A stretch of 64,000 bases of DNA, from NCBI GenBank assembly GCA_016756835.1, contig JAESPE010000005.1, forward strand, positions 1 to 64,000. The letters are read 5' to 3'. A model generated the notes under the pieces. It was given only the letters and a program-made list of their open reading frames with translations, had not been told where the DNA came from and did no database searches. The DNA is from a gamma proteobacterium endosymbiont of Lamellibrachia anaximandri. Lineage in GTDB: Bacteria > Pseudomonadota > Gammaproteobacteria > Chromatiales > Chromatiaceae. The position numbers and the translations under genes are program-made. Each line of letters opens with the position of its first letter. The stretch's first letter is position 1. This document shows positions 41,278-51,623 of the stretch, one piece after another.

Positions 41278-42405
41278 TTAGGTTCCCATCCCCTTCAGCA
41301 CACGCAGATATGCCATCAATGGTGTAAATACCGGTTCCAACTTACGGCGCATCAGAGAGCCGATCGCGTCAGAATGACTGAATACAGGACGCACGACGCC
41401 ATACCCCATGCCGGAAAAAATACGCATCGCCTTTAACTCTCCCGCCAACTCAGGCACAGCATCCAGGCAACTCTGAAAGGCGTGACTGCCGGCCTTTCCT
41501 GCAAGAAGCTGTTCCGCTTCCTCTTCCAGCGCTTCAAGGGTCAGATCGGGGTTTCCTTCAGGCCTCAGTGGCGTGAAATAGTCTCGCAGGACATCGAGCA
41601 GCAGGGTAACCACCTCCTGATTCGCGGGCTTGGCCATCACCCGCCCGACTGTATCGATGAAGCTTTGGCCCGGAGCAGAGAGTATCTTCAACACTATGTC
41701 AGCATATGGGTTTCCGAGCTCTGCAAGCGCAACGAGCGAACCTGCGTGGTTGTCCCGGTCTCCGCGCGGTTGCACCTGTTCCGGCAACTGATCCGGTATG
41801 CTGGCAAGAAACCCGAGATAGTAGACAGATTTGCGACTGCAACGTTTCCATAACTTCTGTCTGACTTCATCCGAAACCAATCCCGGTTGAAGGACGAGTT
41901 TCAGGCTTTCCACCATCATCTCCGGTTCAGTCTCAAAGGGGAGGTATTCGATCAGAAACTCCGCCAACTCAGCACCCATCTCTCCGGCAACCACAGCTGG
42001 ACTGGCAAGCATACGCCGGGCATTCTCCGGCGCCTGACTGGACCACCAGGCAAGGCGCGCCAGCTCATCGGTCAGTCCGTCGGCACAGGTGACGGCGACA
42101 ACCGCTTCCGGTTCACCAAGCAGGAGAAGTTGCTCAAGATTTTCGCACCGGGTCTGACCCATTCGGGTCCAGCGTTTGAGAAAAAGCGGGTAGCCACCGG
42201 GTGATCCCGTCGCATGACCGGACAGTAGTTCCCGCACCCGGCCAAGATATTGGTCGTCACGGCAGTTGGGATTGAGCTGAATTCTGGCCTCACCCTTGTC
42301 GGAGAGACCGTATAGCGTCATTGAAGACTCATTGATTCTGATGGCGCGGGGTTTAGTGGCAAGCAGCACATTCAGACGCAGCGCGTCTTCGTTGGATAGA
42401 TCCAT
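41278..42405 (-). CDS. dsrS: DsrS-like protein
   Basis: 375 aa, last gene in the dsr order N-R-S known from Allochromatium vinosum; mainly positional. Confidence 0.7.
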   Translation of the reverse strand: MDLSNEDALRLNVLLATKPRAIRINESSMTLYGLSDKGEARIQLNPNCRDDQYLGRVRELLSGHATGSPGGYPLFLKRWTRMGQTRCENLEQLLLLGEPEAVVAVTCADGLTDELARLAWWSSQAPENARRMLASPAVVAGEMGAELAEFLIEYLPFETEPEMMVESLKLVLQPGLVSDEVRQKLWKRCSRKSVYYLGFLASIPDQLPEQVQPRGDRDNHAGSLVALAELGNPYADIVLKILSAPGQSFIDTVGRVMAKPANQEVVTLLLDVLRDYFTPLRPEGNPDLTLEALEEEAEQLLAGKAGSHAFQSCLDAVPELAGELKAMRIFSGMGYGVVRPVFSHSDAIGSLMRRKLEPVFTPLMAYLRVLKGMGT

Positions 42406-42501
42406 CAGAAGGTGGCTCCGGGAGTGGTTGGGTGCTTTTATCCTGTTGAAGGGGACGGGCGGTTTTGGCCTGGGCAGTACCGCTGTTCAATGAATGGAGA
42501 A

Positions 42502-42834
42502 TCACTCCTCTTGATCGGTGTTCTCAGCTACAGGAGGAACATAATTGGCGTCTTTCGGATTGATGAAGATGAACTGCTTCTCGCCATCTTCCGTCTCCAC
42601 GTAATCCATGATCGTTTCATTTAGCATCGGAACATATTCGGGCTCCATAACCAAGTCGATGCCCTCTGAGATAAAGGTTATATCGTCATCCTTCACCTCG
42701 TCGAATCCCATCAGATAGTCAAATGCTCCATCTTCCTTCTTACGAGTTGCAAAACGTAGCACCATACCCTCTGTTCCGCCCTGCTCTGCTGCCTGGGCAA
42801 TCTGTTCAGCCGCCCTTTTGGTCAATTTAAACAT
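42502..42834 (-). CDS. dsrR: DsrR, A-type (IscA-like) carrier homologue lacking cysteines
   Basis: IscA-like start MFKLTKRAAEQIAQAA; no Cys in the sequence; position between dsrN and dsrS. Confidence 0.85.
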   Translation of the reverse strand: MFKLTKRAAEQIAQAAEQGGTEGMVLRFATRKKEDGAFDYLMGFDEVKDDDITFISEGIDLVMEPEYVPMLNETIMDYVETEDGEKQFIFINPKDANYVPPVAENTDQEE

Positions 42835-44245
42835 CTTTATTACTACCTTGATTTCCCATTTTCAGCGCTTTTATTGCCCTGACATGCGACAAAAAGCGCT
42901 CTACCCAGTGACATCCACCCACATTTCGCATGTGCGTGTAGTTAGCAAGCAGGTTTTTGTAGATATAGCCGTCATGCCTGCTGTCGATTCCTGTGCCTCG
43001 GACCACTTTATAGGCAAAGTCGCTACTTTCAGCATCCAACCCTTCGAGAGCCGAGTAGTGGAACTCATGAGCGTTGATGATGCCATCGCCATTTTTTTCC
43101 GCGACTTCAGCCCAGCGGGAGTTGCCTGATTCCGTGAGACGGACGTAGCCCCGACCTTGTGGTCTTTCATGCATGACCGCATCAGCAGAAATTATACCGA
43201 CCATTCTACATTTTTTGCCTTGCCAGGTCAGGCTTCTGCAAAGGTACATCAACCCTCCACATTCTGCGTAAACCGCTCCATCCTGCTCGATATAGTCTCT
43301 GATTGCCTCTCGGATCGAAGTATTTGCCTCAAGCGCGTCCATCGACGTCTCGGGAAATCCCCCACCGATGAAGAGTCCATCGACCTCAGGCAGTCGTTCA
43401 TCGTTCAGGGTGTCGAAAGGAACCAGTTCGGCCCCATGGCACCGTAATGCCTCCAGGTCATCGGGGTAGTAGAACCCAAAGGCCATGTCTTTCGGGTAAC
43501 CTATTCGCAATATGCCATCTTGATGTGAAGTCTCCTCCACAGCCGCTAAGCGGGGAACGCTGCGGGCTTCTCCGGCAATTTCTATCAGCCTGTCGAGATC
43601 GACACAGTCGGTTACCGTCTTAGCCAGATAGTCGATGACCTCTTCTGCCTGCGAGCGTTCATTGTTCGGCACCAACCCCAAATGCCGCTCATCAATTCCC
43701 AGTGACGGATCATTGGCGACAGCCCCCAGAACGGGAATGTCAGTATAGTGCTCTACGACATTTACCAACTTCGATTCGTGACGACTGCCACCGACTTGAT
43801 TGAGGATGACACCTGAGATGGAGATGTTGTGGTCAAAAGCCTGGTATCCCAGCAGCAACGGAGCAATTCCGCGGGTCATGCCTTTTGTATTGATAACCAG
43901 AACAACAGGAACATCCAGCAGGGCTGCCAAGGCAGCATTGCTGTTGCTGCCTTCAATATCCAAACCATCATAGAGTCCCTTATTACCCTCGATGAGGCCA
44001 ATATCCGCCCCTTGCATTCGACGGCGATAGAGCACTTCAATCTCTTCCCGATGCATAGTGTAGAAATCGAGATTGTAGCAGCCACGCCCAGTTGCCGAGT
44101 GCAGCCAAAGCGGATCAATGTAGTCGGGACCTTTTTTGAAGGACTGGACCGTCAGGCCGCGACTGGCGAGAGCACGCCCCAATCCAATAGAGAGGGTGGT
44201 CTTCCCGGAGGACTTATGCGCAGCAGAGATATAGATAGAGGCCAC
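42827..44245 (-). CDS. dsrN: DsrN, cobyrinate a,c-diamide synthase-like (siroheme amidation)
   Basis: AAHKSSGKTTLSIGLGRAL P-loop, FIGGGFPE and YAECGGLMYLC glutamine amidotransferase motifs. Confidence 0.9.
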   Translation of the reverse strand: MASIYISAAHKSSGKTTLSIGLGRALASRGLTVQSFKKGPDYIDPLWLHSATGRGCYNLDFYTMHREEIEVLYRRRMQGADIGLIEGNKGLYDGLDIEGSNSNAALAALLDVPVVLVINTKGMTRGIAPLLLGYQAFDHNISISGVILNQVGGSRHESKLVNVVEHYTDIPVLGAVANDPSLGIDERHLGLVPNNERSQAEEVIDYLAKTVTDCVDLDRLIEIAGEARSVPRLAAVEETSHQDGILRIGYPKDMAFGFYYPDDLEALRCHGAELVPFDTLNDERLPEVDGLFIGGGFPETSMDALEANTSIREAIRDYIEQDGAVYAECGGLMYLCRSLTWQGKKCRMVGIISADAVMHERPQGRGYVRLTESGNSRWAEVAEKNGDGIINAHEFHYSALEGLDAESSDFAYKVVRGTGIDSRHDGYIYKNLLANYTHMRNVGGCHWVERFLSHVRAIKALKMGNQGSNKDV

Positions 44246-44262
44246 AGGCTTTTTCTTTCGTG

Positions 44263-44302
44263 CAAAAAAATACCCACCGTCAGCACATGCTGACGGTGGG
44301 TA
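44263..44302 (-). terminator. Rho-independent terminator/attenuator between dsrP and dsrN
   Basis: Perfect palindrome AATACCCACCGTCAGCA-CA-TGCTGACGGTGGGTATT; read on the minus strand it is followed by a T run (A7 on the plus strand at its left edge). Confidence 0.8.
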
Positions 44303-44338
44303 TTCTTATTGTCTTACAGCCAGATTACAAGCTGTAAA

Positions 44339-45541
44339 TCAGGCACTCTCCCCCGGATCCTCCAGGGATTCAGGGAATACCTTGAACATACGGGCACCAA
44401 CAGCAACCATCGTCATGGCGATGGCGATGCCACCAATGCCAAGCAGCATTTCCGGAAGGCTGGGCGCATAGGCGCCCACGGTCCCATCATAGAAGCTGCT
44501 CTCAAGCACTTCCTTACCCGGAAAAACTGACATCGGGAAGGCCTGTCCACCTATTACGATCACATAGATCTGGAAGAAACCGCCGATCAATACCATCATT
44601 GAAGCTGCAGCAATAGCCCAGCGGGCTTTATCAAACGCCGGAGAGTAGATCAGGAACAGCGGAATAACGCCGCCAATCAACACCTGACCAATCCAGAACA
44701 TTGCGGTATACACTCCACCATTGAGCAGAATAAAACTCTCGACGCCATGGTGCTGAGTTACATATAGATTAGTGAGGTTGAAGACAAGTGCAAAGTAGAG
44801 CACCGCACCGACAAATACTCCCAACAAGTTCTTCAGGCGCGCCAGACGCAAATCACCCAATTCACGATCACCCCACATATAGGCGGCAATCAGGGTAATG
44901 ATGAAGAATGCCAATCCGTAGCTGAAGGACATGATAATAAACATCGGCGCCATGATCGCGGCATCATAGGCCTCGCGGGCGACCAGAAAACCAAAGATAG
45001 AACCGGTACCGGTAGTCAGTGCAAGACGCCAAAAGAAAGCTGCAAAACCAATCGGGCGGTAGTAACGGTTGGCCTTTCTATCCATCATGGCCCAAAGATA
45101 GAGGCCCACGATAGCGAAGAAACCGGAATAGAGGATAATGTTCCAGGCAAAGATCGATTTGAAATTGTAGTAGGTCATGGCAATGATCAGACGATCAGGC
45201 CGCCCTAGATCCAGCAGCAGCACTACCAAGCCCCCGGCCAGTAAACCAATCGCTAGCAGACTCGAAAAACGCCCGAGGGGCTTGTACATCGGCCCGCCGA
45301 ACACCGAGCCAATCGACGCCACATTCAAAGCGCCGGACGCAGCTACAATCAGGAAGATTGCAAAGACATGCGGTAATCCCCAAACAATCTGGTTGGACAT
45401 CCCGGTCACCCAGTGACCATTATGCTCCATGTAGAATGCCGCCCCCAATGCGATAGCTACAATCGTACCGAGCAATGCCATCCCCGCCCAATAGCGGACA
45501 GGTGTTCCGCAGTAGAGTTCACGATAATACATCTTACTCAT
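44339..45541 (-). CDS. dsrP: DsrP, NrfD-type integral membrane quinone-interacting subunit
   Basis: Polytopic membrane protein, position after dsrO. Confidence 0.92.
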   Translation of the reverse strand: MSKMYYRELYCGTPVRYWAGMALLGTIVAIALGAAFYMEHNGHWVTGMSNQIVWGLPHVFAIFLIVAASGALNVASIGSVFGGPMYKPLGRFSSLLAIGLLAGGLVVLLLDLGRPDRLIIAMTYYNFKSIFAWNIILYSGFFAIVGLYLWAMMDRKANRYYRPIGFAAFFWRLALTTGTGSIFGFLVAREAYDAAIMAPMFIIMSFSYGLAFFIITLIAAYMWGDRELGDLRLARLKNLLGVFVGAVLYFALVFNLTNLYVTQHHGVESFILLNGGVYTAMFWIGQVLIGGVIPLFLIYSPAFDKARWAIAAASMMVLIGGFFQIYVIVIGGQAFPMSVFPGKEVLESSFYDGTVGAYAPSLPEMLLGIGGIAIAMTMVAVGARMFKVFPESLEDPGESA

Positions 45542-45561
45542 GTTCTATACGCCCCCTGCTA

Positions 45562-46314
45562 TCACAGATTCGAATACCGGACACCGGTATTCAGTTTGAG
45601 GTCAGCGCGAATCTGCCGACTATTCTGTGATTTAAGTGCTTGACTGATTTCGCTATCGGGATCTTTCAGGTCGCCAAAGACAATCGCCCCATGCCCAGTA
45701 TCGTGGCAGGCCTCCTGGCAGGCAGTCACCGTCTCACCACGATCAATACGGTGTACACACATCGTGCAGCCCTCAACACACCCCTTACCTCGAGGCGCGT
45801 TAACGGATTGGTCCTCAAGGTCTTCATGCACGAAGGAACGCGCCTTGTAAGGGCAAGCCATCATGCAGTAGCGGCAACCGATACAGATATGGCGATCCAC
45901 CAACACAATTCCATCTGTGCGCTTGAAAGATGCCCCTGTTGGGCAGACATCGACACAAGGTGGATGTTCACAATGCTGGCACATCATCACCAGGCGATTG
46001 ATATGCCCGGTACTGTTATCCTTCAGTTTGACGGCGCGAATCCACTGTGCATCAGTCGCCGGTCTGCCGTGTCCGGTCAAGCCGTGTTCACTGTTACAGG
46101 CATCGACACAGGCACTGCAGCCTTCTGCGCATTTATTCGCGTCGATCAACATCCCCCAGCGATGCTTGGCGGACGCACCCTGGGATTCAGGGTCAGCGCC
46201 GGCCACTGTATGCAGGAGTACACCTGGAGCGACGACAACCGCTCCAGCCGCTGCAACTGTCGTTCCGACAAACTTGCGGCGGTTCATATCCGGCTGGTCA
46301 TTTTTAACACTCAC
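45562..46314 (-). CDS. dsrO: DsrO, periplasmic ferredoxin-like 4Fe-4S subunit
   Basis: Twin-arginine-like NRRKFVGTTVAAAGAV; several CxxCxxC clusters including HICIGCRYCMMACPY. Confidence 0.93.
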   Translation of the reverse strand: MSVKNDQPDMNRRKFVGTTVAAAGAVVVAPGVLLHTVAGADPESQGASAKHRWGMLIDANKCAEGCSACVDACNSEHGLTGHGRPATDAQWIRAVKLKDNSTGHINRLVMMCQHCEHPPCVDVCPTGASFKRTDGIVLVDRHICIGCRYCMMACPYKARSFVHEDLEDQSVNAPRGKGCVEGCTMCVHRIDRGETVTACQEACHDTGHGAIVFGDLKDPDSEISQALKSQNSRQIRADLKLNTGVRYSNL

Positions 46315-46332
46315 GATCAGTCTCTCCGCATA

Positions 46333-46833
46333 TTACCTGGCAGACTCGCTGCCGGCATGGATAACAGGATGCCACTCTTTCAACGATGAGGCGTTGAGGC
46401 TCTGGAACTTCATCCGTTCGAGGTCTACCGCCCCAAGGGAGCCCTTGCCCTGCATAGGTGTCGTTCGGTGACACTGGAAACAGGCAGGACTCACAGCCAC
46501 ATAGGCATGACAAGCCTCGCAGAACTGGCCTTCATCAGTCACCGGAACCGCATTGCCATCACTATCTTTGGATGCATGGCATTCAACGCAGTCAATAAGA
46601 CTGAACTTAGCTCCGCGAATACCGTCACGCACGGTCTCAACCCGCTGATGCTTGAGGTAATCCATGTGGTTTCGACGAATATCATTCGTCTCCGCCACAC
46701 AGCTCTCCATCGAAGCCGCCTTCGAGCCCTTGATTACGGCGGTATCACCTGTAGCTTGCAGGCTGGTCACTGCGAAAGCAGCACCTGCCAACAGGTAGGT
46801 GAAACGCCTGATGCTGTTGAAAGAACTTCGCAT
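46333..46833 (-). CDS. dsrJ: DsrJ, triheme c-type cytochrome
   Basis: Three CXXCH motifs (CVECH, CEACH, CFQCH); signal peptide after MRSSFNS; ORF track start at 46911 overlaps dsrL. Confidence 0.92.
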   Translation of the reverse strand: MRSSFNSIRRFTYLLAGAAFAVTSLQATGDTAVIKGSKAASMESCVAETNDIRRNHMDYLKHQRVETVRDGIRGAKFSLIDCVECHASKDSDGNAVPVTDEGQFCEACHAYVAVSPACFQCHRTTPMQGKGSLGAVDLERMKFQSLNASSLKEWHPVIHAGSESAR

Positions 46834-46846
46834 CACAGCTCCTATA

Positions 46847-48802
46847 TTATTCGCCGAGACCCATCTGAATGTAGCCTGTAGGACAGACATCGGTGCAAAC
46901 GTGGCAGCCAATGCACTTGAAATAGTCGGTATCTACATAACGACCGGTGGTTGATTCGCCACGTTTGACACGGAAGACCGCATCCTGGGGACAGAAAATC
47001 ACGCAGTTGTCACATTCGAAGCACATGCCGCAACTCATGCAACGCTTCGCCTCTGCCTGAACCTGTTCAGTGTTCAGAGGGATCAGGCGCTCTTTGAAGT
47101 GGCCAAGCACGTCGTCCGAACTGGGGACCTCTTCGTTACGGATATTACGGGGCGTCGGCTCGAAGTAACCCAGAAAGAGTTGATCCGCAGGAATAATCTC
47201 CTGCTTGGAACGATCCTCAAAGTTATGCACTGCATACTTGGCAGAATTGGTGCCGCGCAGGTCACTTTCGGTTTTGTCGAAGTGCTCGGGTTCCATGTGC
47301 GCCTCTTTCAGCTTCTCCAGGAGGCTGAAATGGTGAACATCGACCTTGGGACGTTTCCCCTGTTCTTCGTGCTTGAGGAAGTGATCGATACTTTCAGAGG
47401 CGATGGAAGCCTGACCAATCGCAGTCGTCAGTAGATGCGGGCGGATGATGTCACCTGCCACGAAGTGACCCGGCTTACCGGGTATCTGATAAAGCTTGTC
47501 GGAATCGATGAGACCACGACCGTTATCGAAATCCTCAAGGCCGGTCATATCACCACCCTGACCAATCGCTGCAACGATGAGATCCGCTTCGAGAACACGC
47601 TCGGTACCCTCTGTGGGGATGGGCGTCATACCATCCATGGTGCAGTCGCACACTCTCAGTGCCTTTGCCCGGCCGTCTTCACCCTTGATCACTTCCAGGG
47701 GCATCACACCGTCGAGGATGGTAACACCCTCAGTCGTTGCATCACTGATCTCGTGCTCCGCAGCCATCATCTCAGGCTTGAGGAAGAGAGAGGTCAGTGT
47801 CACATCAGAACCCTGCGCTGCAGCAGCACTTGCGGCATCATGAGCAACGAAACCGTCTTTCACAACCAGCTCAGGGCGGTCAGTCGGATTGGTATGTTCG
47901 ATGTGTCCAAGGCGACGGGCAACCGACACCACGTCGATAGAGGTATCACCACCACCGATACAGATCACCTTGTCGGCGGTCACTTTCATGCGGCCTTCGT
48001 TAAAGGCCTTGAGGAAGGCAACACCGCTAATGCAGTTGGGGGTATCGTCCCAACCGGGAATAGGCAGGCCCCGGCCACTCTGACATCCCAGTGCCCAGAG
48101 AAGCGCATCATACTCTTTCTCGACATCAGCAACCGCCACGTCTTTACCGACGCGCGTCTCCATGCGCAGTTCAACGCCCATATCGACAATACGCTGAAGT
48201 TCAGCGCCCAGCTTGTCACGGGGAATACGATAGCCGGGGATGCCATAGCGCATCATACCGCCAAGTTCCTTGTTCTCGTCGAACAGGGTGACGGCATGGC
48301 CCATACGGCGCAGCTGGAAGGCTGCCGCCATACCGGCGGGACCACCACCGATGACCGCTACCTTCTTACCGGTATCTTCACCAGCGGTAAACGAGTAACC
48401 CTGCTCAATGGCGTTGTCGCCGATGAACTGCTCAACTGAGTTGATACCGACAAAGTCTTCAACCTCGTTACGGTTACAGCCATCCTGACAAGGCGCAGGG
48501 CAGACACGTCCCATCATTGAAGGAAAAGGATTGGAGCCGGTGGCACGCTCGAACGCATACTGTTGCCACTCTTCACCCTCTACCGGCTTCTCCTGTTCAC
48601 GAACGATCGCCAACCAACCACGGATATCGTGTCCGGAAGGGCAGCTGCCCTGGCACGGTGGGGTGCGATGGATATAGGTAGGACACTTATGGGAGGTGTC
48701 CTGAACAAAAATCTTGTCTGTCCAGTCATCCCACTGATCGTCACCCTCTTCATACCGACGCCAGGTGATATCTTTTTTCATCTCTTCACTAGGAGTAGCC
48801 AT
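46847..48802 (-). CDS. dsrL: DsrL, FeS flavoprotein oxidoreductase (GltD-like)
   Basis: VAVIGGGPAGMAAAFQLRRMGH; C-terminal ferredoxin clusters CIGCHVCTDVCP. Confidence 0.93.
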   Translation of the reverse strand: MATPSEEMKKDITWRRYEEGDDQWDDWTDKIFVQDTSHKCPTYIHRTPPCQGSCPSGHDIRGWLAIVREQEKPVEGEEWQQYAFERATGSNPFPSMMGRVCPAPCQDGCNRNEVEDFVGINSVEQFIGDNAIEQGYSFTAGEDTGKKVAVIGGGPAGMAAAFQLRRMGHAVTLFDENKELGGMMRYGIPGYRIPRDKLGAELQRIVDMGVELRMETRVGKDVAVADVEKEYDALLWALGCQSGRGLPIPGWDDTPNCISGVAFLKAFNEGRMKVTADKVICIGGGDTSIDVVSVARRLGHIEHTNPTDRPELVVKDGFVAHDAASAAAAQGSDVTLTSLFLKPEMMAAEHEISDATTEGVTILDGVMPLEVIKGEDGRAKALRVCDCTMDGMTPIPTEGTERVLEADLIVAAIGQGGDMTGLEDFDNGRGLIDSDKLYQIPGKPGHFVAGDIIRPHLLTTAIGQASIASESIDHFLKHEEQGKRPKVDVHHFSLLEKLKEAHMEPEHFDKTESDLRGTNSAKYAVHNFEDRSKQEIIPADQLFLGYFEPTPRNIRNEEVPSSDDVLGHFKERLIPLNTEQVQAEAKRCMSCGMCFECDNCVIFCPQDAVFRVKRGESTTGRYVDTDYFKCIGCHVCTDVCPTGYIQMGLGE

Positions 48803-48889
48803 TTTTGTCTCCTTAACCTATATCTAATTTTTCGAATCGCCGGTCAGCATCACAACTTACCGGTGAATATTTAACCGCTAGTCTAAACT

Positions 48890-50428
48890 TTAATCGTCGT
48901 CATCTTCGCCATAACCAGGAGCTTCTTCCGGCGGCGTTTTTCTGTTCAGCACGATGGCATCACTTACCAACTGGTGAACACTGACAATCTGATACATGTC
49001 CATGCCGTAGTAGGGCAGAACCTTGGTAAACTGGCTCTTACAGATGGCGCAGATCGCCGCCATGTGGGTAACACCTTTCTCGTTCATGACGTTCTGAAGC
49101 GCAGTCATGCGGGGCAGTGCGCCCTTGACCCGAATTTCCATCAGGTCATCAGTCAGCAGACCGCCACCACCACCGCAGCAGAAGGTCCGTTCGTGGATCG
49201 TATCCCACTCCATGTCATAAAAATTGTTGCAAACCGCCTTGATGACATTGCGTGGAATATCGAACTGGCCCCCCGGGGTGTCCCCCATGCGGGTGGCACG
49301 CGCCACATTGCAGGAGTCGTGGAACGTGAGCGTCTTGTCATCGTTCTCGGACTTATCCAGCTCCAGGGTACCCTGCTGGATCTCATTCCAGGTAAATTCG
49401 CAGATATGCTGCGGCACCGGGTAGTCAGGATCCAGGAAGTCGAATGGGCCGGCCAAGGTATTCAGGAAGCTATAGGCCACGCGCCAGGCGTGTCCACACT
49501 CGCCAAACACGATGCGTTTGACGCCCAGTTCCAGTGCGGCCTCACGTACCCGCAGGGAGATGCGTCGCATGTTTTCGTAGGAACCGATAAACATACCGAA
49601 GTTGGCCGCCTCTGACGCCGTGGTACTCAGAGTCCAGCTAACGCCCGCTTCGTGAAATACCTTTCCGTAGCCGATCAGGCCGTCTACATGGGGCTCTGCA
49701 AAAAAGTCCGCAGAGGGGGTAACCAGGAGGATATCCGCGCCCTTGACATCCAGGGGATATTTAACAGCGACTTCGTCCTCGTCGTAAACATCCTCTTCAA
49801 GGCCTTCCAGTGTATCGGCCAGCGCGGGGCCAGGCAGGCCCAGGTTGTTGCCGATCTTAAACACCTTGGCGATGATTTCGTTACAGTACTTCTGACCTAC
49901 GCCGACCTGCGCCATGATCTCGCGGGCAGCCATGGATATCTCTGCAGTATCGATACCGTAGGGGCAGAATACTGAGCAGCGACGACACTGCGAACACTGA
50001 TGAAAATAGCTATACCAGTCGTCGAGCACCTCTTCCGTCAGGTCTGCCGCACCAACCAGTTTTGGGAAGTATTTGCCCGCAAAAGTAAAGTAGCGGCGAT
50101 AGACCTTACGCAATAGGTCCTGGCGCCCGACAGGCATGTTCTTGGGATCCTTGGTACCCAGAAAGTAGTGACACTTGTCCGTGCAGGAACCACATTTCAC
50201 ACAGGAATCAAGGTAGACCCGAAACGAGCGGTAGCGACTCAGCAGGTCACCCATCTTCTCGATGGCTCTATCATGCCAGTCGTCAACCTTTTCACCCGGA
50301 AAACCCAGTGGTTCCTGGTGCTCAGGTTTGGCCACAAAGCACGTAGTGTGCGCCATAGCCCCTTCTTCGATATTCGGAACATCAACAAATTCTGAAAGTT
50401 CCGGTGTTTCAAATTTCGCCTTAGCCAT
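48890..50428 (-). CDS. dsrK: DsrK, HdrD-like CCG-domain FeS protein
   Basis: CVKCGSCTDKCHYF, CSQCRRCSVFCPYG, FCCGGGGGLL. Confidence 0.94.
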   Translation of the reverse strand: MAKAKFETPELSEFVDVPNIEEGAMAHTTCFVAKPEHQEPLGFPGEKVDDWHDRAIEKMGDLLSRYRSFRVYLDSCVKCGSCTDKCHYFLGTKDPKNMPVGRQDLLRKVYRRYFTFAGKYFPKLVGAADLTEEVLDDWYSYFHQCSQCRRCSVFCPYGIDTAEISMAAREIMAQVGVGQKYCNEIIAKVFKIGNNLGLPGPALADTLEGLEEDVYDEDEVAVKYPLDVKGADILLVTPSADFFAEPHVDGLIGYGKVFHEAGVSWTLSTTASEAANFGMFIGSYENMRRISLRVREAALELGVKRIVFGECGHAWRVAYSFLNTLAGPFDFLDPDYPVPQHICEFTWNEIQQGTLELDKSENDDKTLTFHDSCNVARATRMGDTPGGQFDIPRNVIKAVCNNFYDMEWDTIHERTFCCGGGGGLLTDDLMEIRVKGALPRMTALQNVMNEKGVTHMAAICAICKSQFTKVLPYYGMDMYQIVSVHQLVSDAIVLNRKTPPEEAPGYGEDDDD

Positions 50429-50458
50429 CTGCAGCCCTCTTAGGCCAAGTTGATATTC

Positions 50459-51181
50459 TTAGGATTCTTCGAGCTTTTTCGCCCAAGGAGCCAAGTGCCG
50501 TTTCTCACGTGGATTATCGACCTGGTTTCGGGACGGGCTGAAGAATATGCCAGGGATATGCAGCAATTTGCTGAAGGGCAAAATGATCATCAGCACGGCG
50601 ACAAGTGTCAGATGCATGATCAGCGCAAAATCCATCGGCAGTTCGCCACCACTGAAGGTAAACAGCCCGCCGAAGAACTGCTTGACCATAACAACGTCAG
50701 TGTGGATAAGGAATGTCATCATCAAGCCGCTAAAGCCGATGAAGATGAGCAGTAGCAACATCAGGTAGTCTGAAGGTGCTGAAATATAACGTACACGATC
50801 AACGAAAATGCGGCGCAGGAAGAGACCACCGAGTCCGGCAACCATGGCAAAACCTGCATAGATACCAAAAGGCTGGATCAGTGCGATCGGAAGCGGAACG
50901 GGATCGACAAAATAACGGACATGACGTGCCAGCACCACAAACAACCCCATGTGGAACATCCAGGAAAAGATCCAAGTCCACTTGGTGCTTTTGAAAAGGC
51001 TTTCAAAGAAAACCACTTCACGGAACATACGCATTACCACACCGGTCTGAGTCACAGGGGCCGGGGTGGTGGGAATCTTTAATGGTGCAGGTGTCTTGGC
51101 GTACTGCACAATTTTACGTGCCAGACCAAGTACCAGAACGATGGTCGCTACGATAAACAGCAACGCGTAGACTGTTGACAT
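50459..51181 (-). CDS. dsrM: DsrM, membrane cytochrome b subunit
   Basis: TM helices, NarI-like; between dsrC and dsrK. Confidence 0.92.
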   Translation of the reverse strand: MSTVYALLFIVATIVLVLGLARKIVQYAKTPAPLKIPTTPAPVTQTGVVMRMFREVVFFESLFKSTKWTWIFSWMFHMGLFVVLARHVRYFVDPVPLPIALIQPFGIYAGFAMVAGLGGLFLRRIFVDRVRYISAPSDYLMLLLLIFIGFSGLMMTFLIHTDVVMVKQFFGGLFTFSGGELPMDFALIMHLTLVAVLMIILPFSKLLHIPGIFFSPSRNQVDNPREKRHLAPWAKKLEES

Positions 51182-51211
51182 GTTCCTGCGTTCCTCAGAA
51201 GGATTAAATGA

Positions 51212-51235
51212 CCGGGAGGAAAAAACTCCTCCCGG
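51212..51235 (-). promoter_or_regulatory. dsrC-dsrM intercistronic hairpin
   Basis: CCGGGAGG / CCTCCCGG stem with 8-nt loop. Confidence 0.55.
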
Positions 51236-51249
51236 ACTTCAGCTACTGC

Positions 51250-51582
51250 TTAGATGCAGCCAGTAGGCTTGGGCAGACCGGCAAAACGGCAAGCCTGTTT
51301 ACCAGGACCGTAAGGGAACAGACCGTACAGGTACTTGCTGTTGCCCTTCTCTTTGCCCAGTTTCTTACCAACAGCCTTGGTCAGAACGCGAACAGCTGGA
51401 GCAATCTGGTACTCTTCGTAGTATTCACGCAGGAAGTTAATGATATCCCAGTGCTCATCAGTCAGCTCAAGGTCATCTTCCTTCGCCATCTCTTCTGCAA
51501 CTACGGGCTCCCAATCAGCCAGAGTTACCAGGTAACCCTCTTCGTCAGTCTCAAAAACTTTACCGTTAGCTTCGATAGCCAT
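51250..51582 (-). CDS. dsrC: DsrC sulfur-carrier protein
   Basis: C-terminal KQACRFAGLPKPTGCI with both conserved cysteines. Confidence 0.97.
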   Translation of the reverse strand: MAIEANGKVFETDEEGYLVTLADWEPVVAEEMAKEDDLELTDEHWDIINFLREYYEEYQIAPAVRVLTKAVGKKLGKEKGNSKYLYGLFPYGPGKQACRFAGLPKPTGCI

Positions 51583-51623
51583 TGTATTTCTCCAATAGAG
51601 TTAAATTATTCAGTTGGGATTTA

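Noticed and set aside
47435-48439. 334-aa plus-strand ORF opposite dsrL
   Set aside because: Shadow ORF complementary to a well-supported flavoprotein gene.
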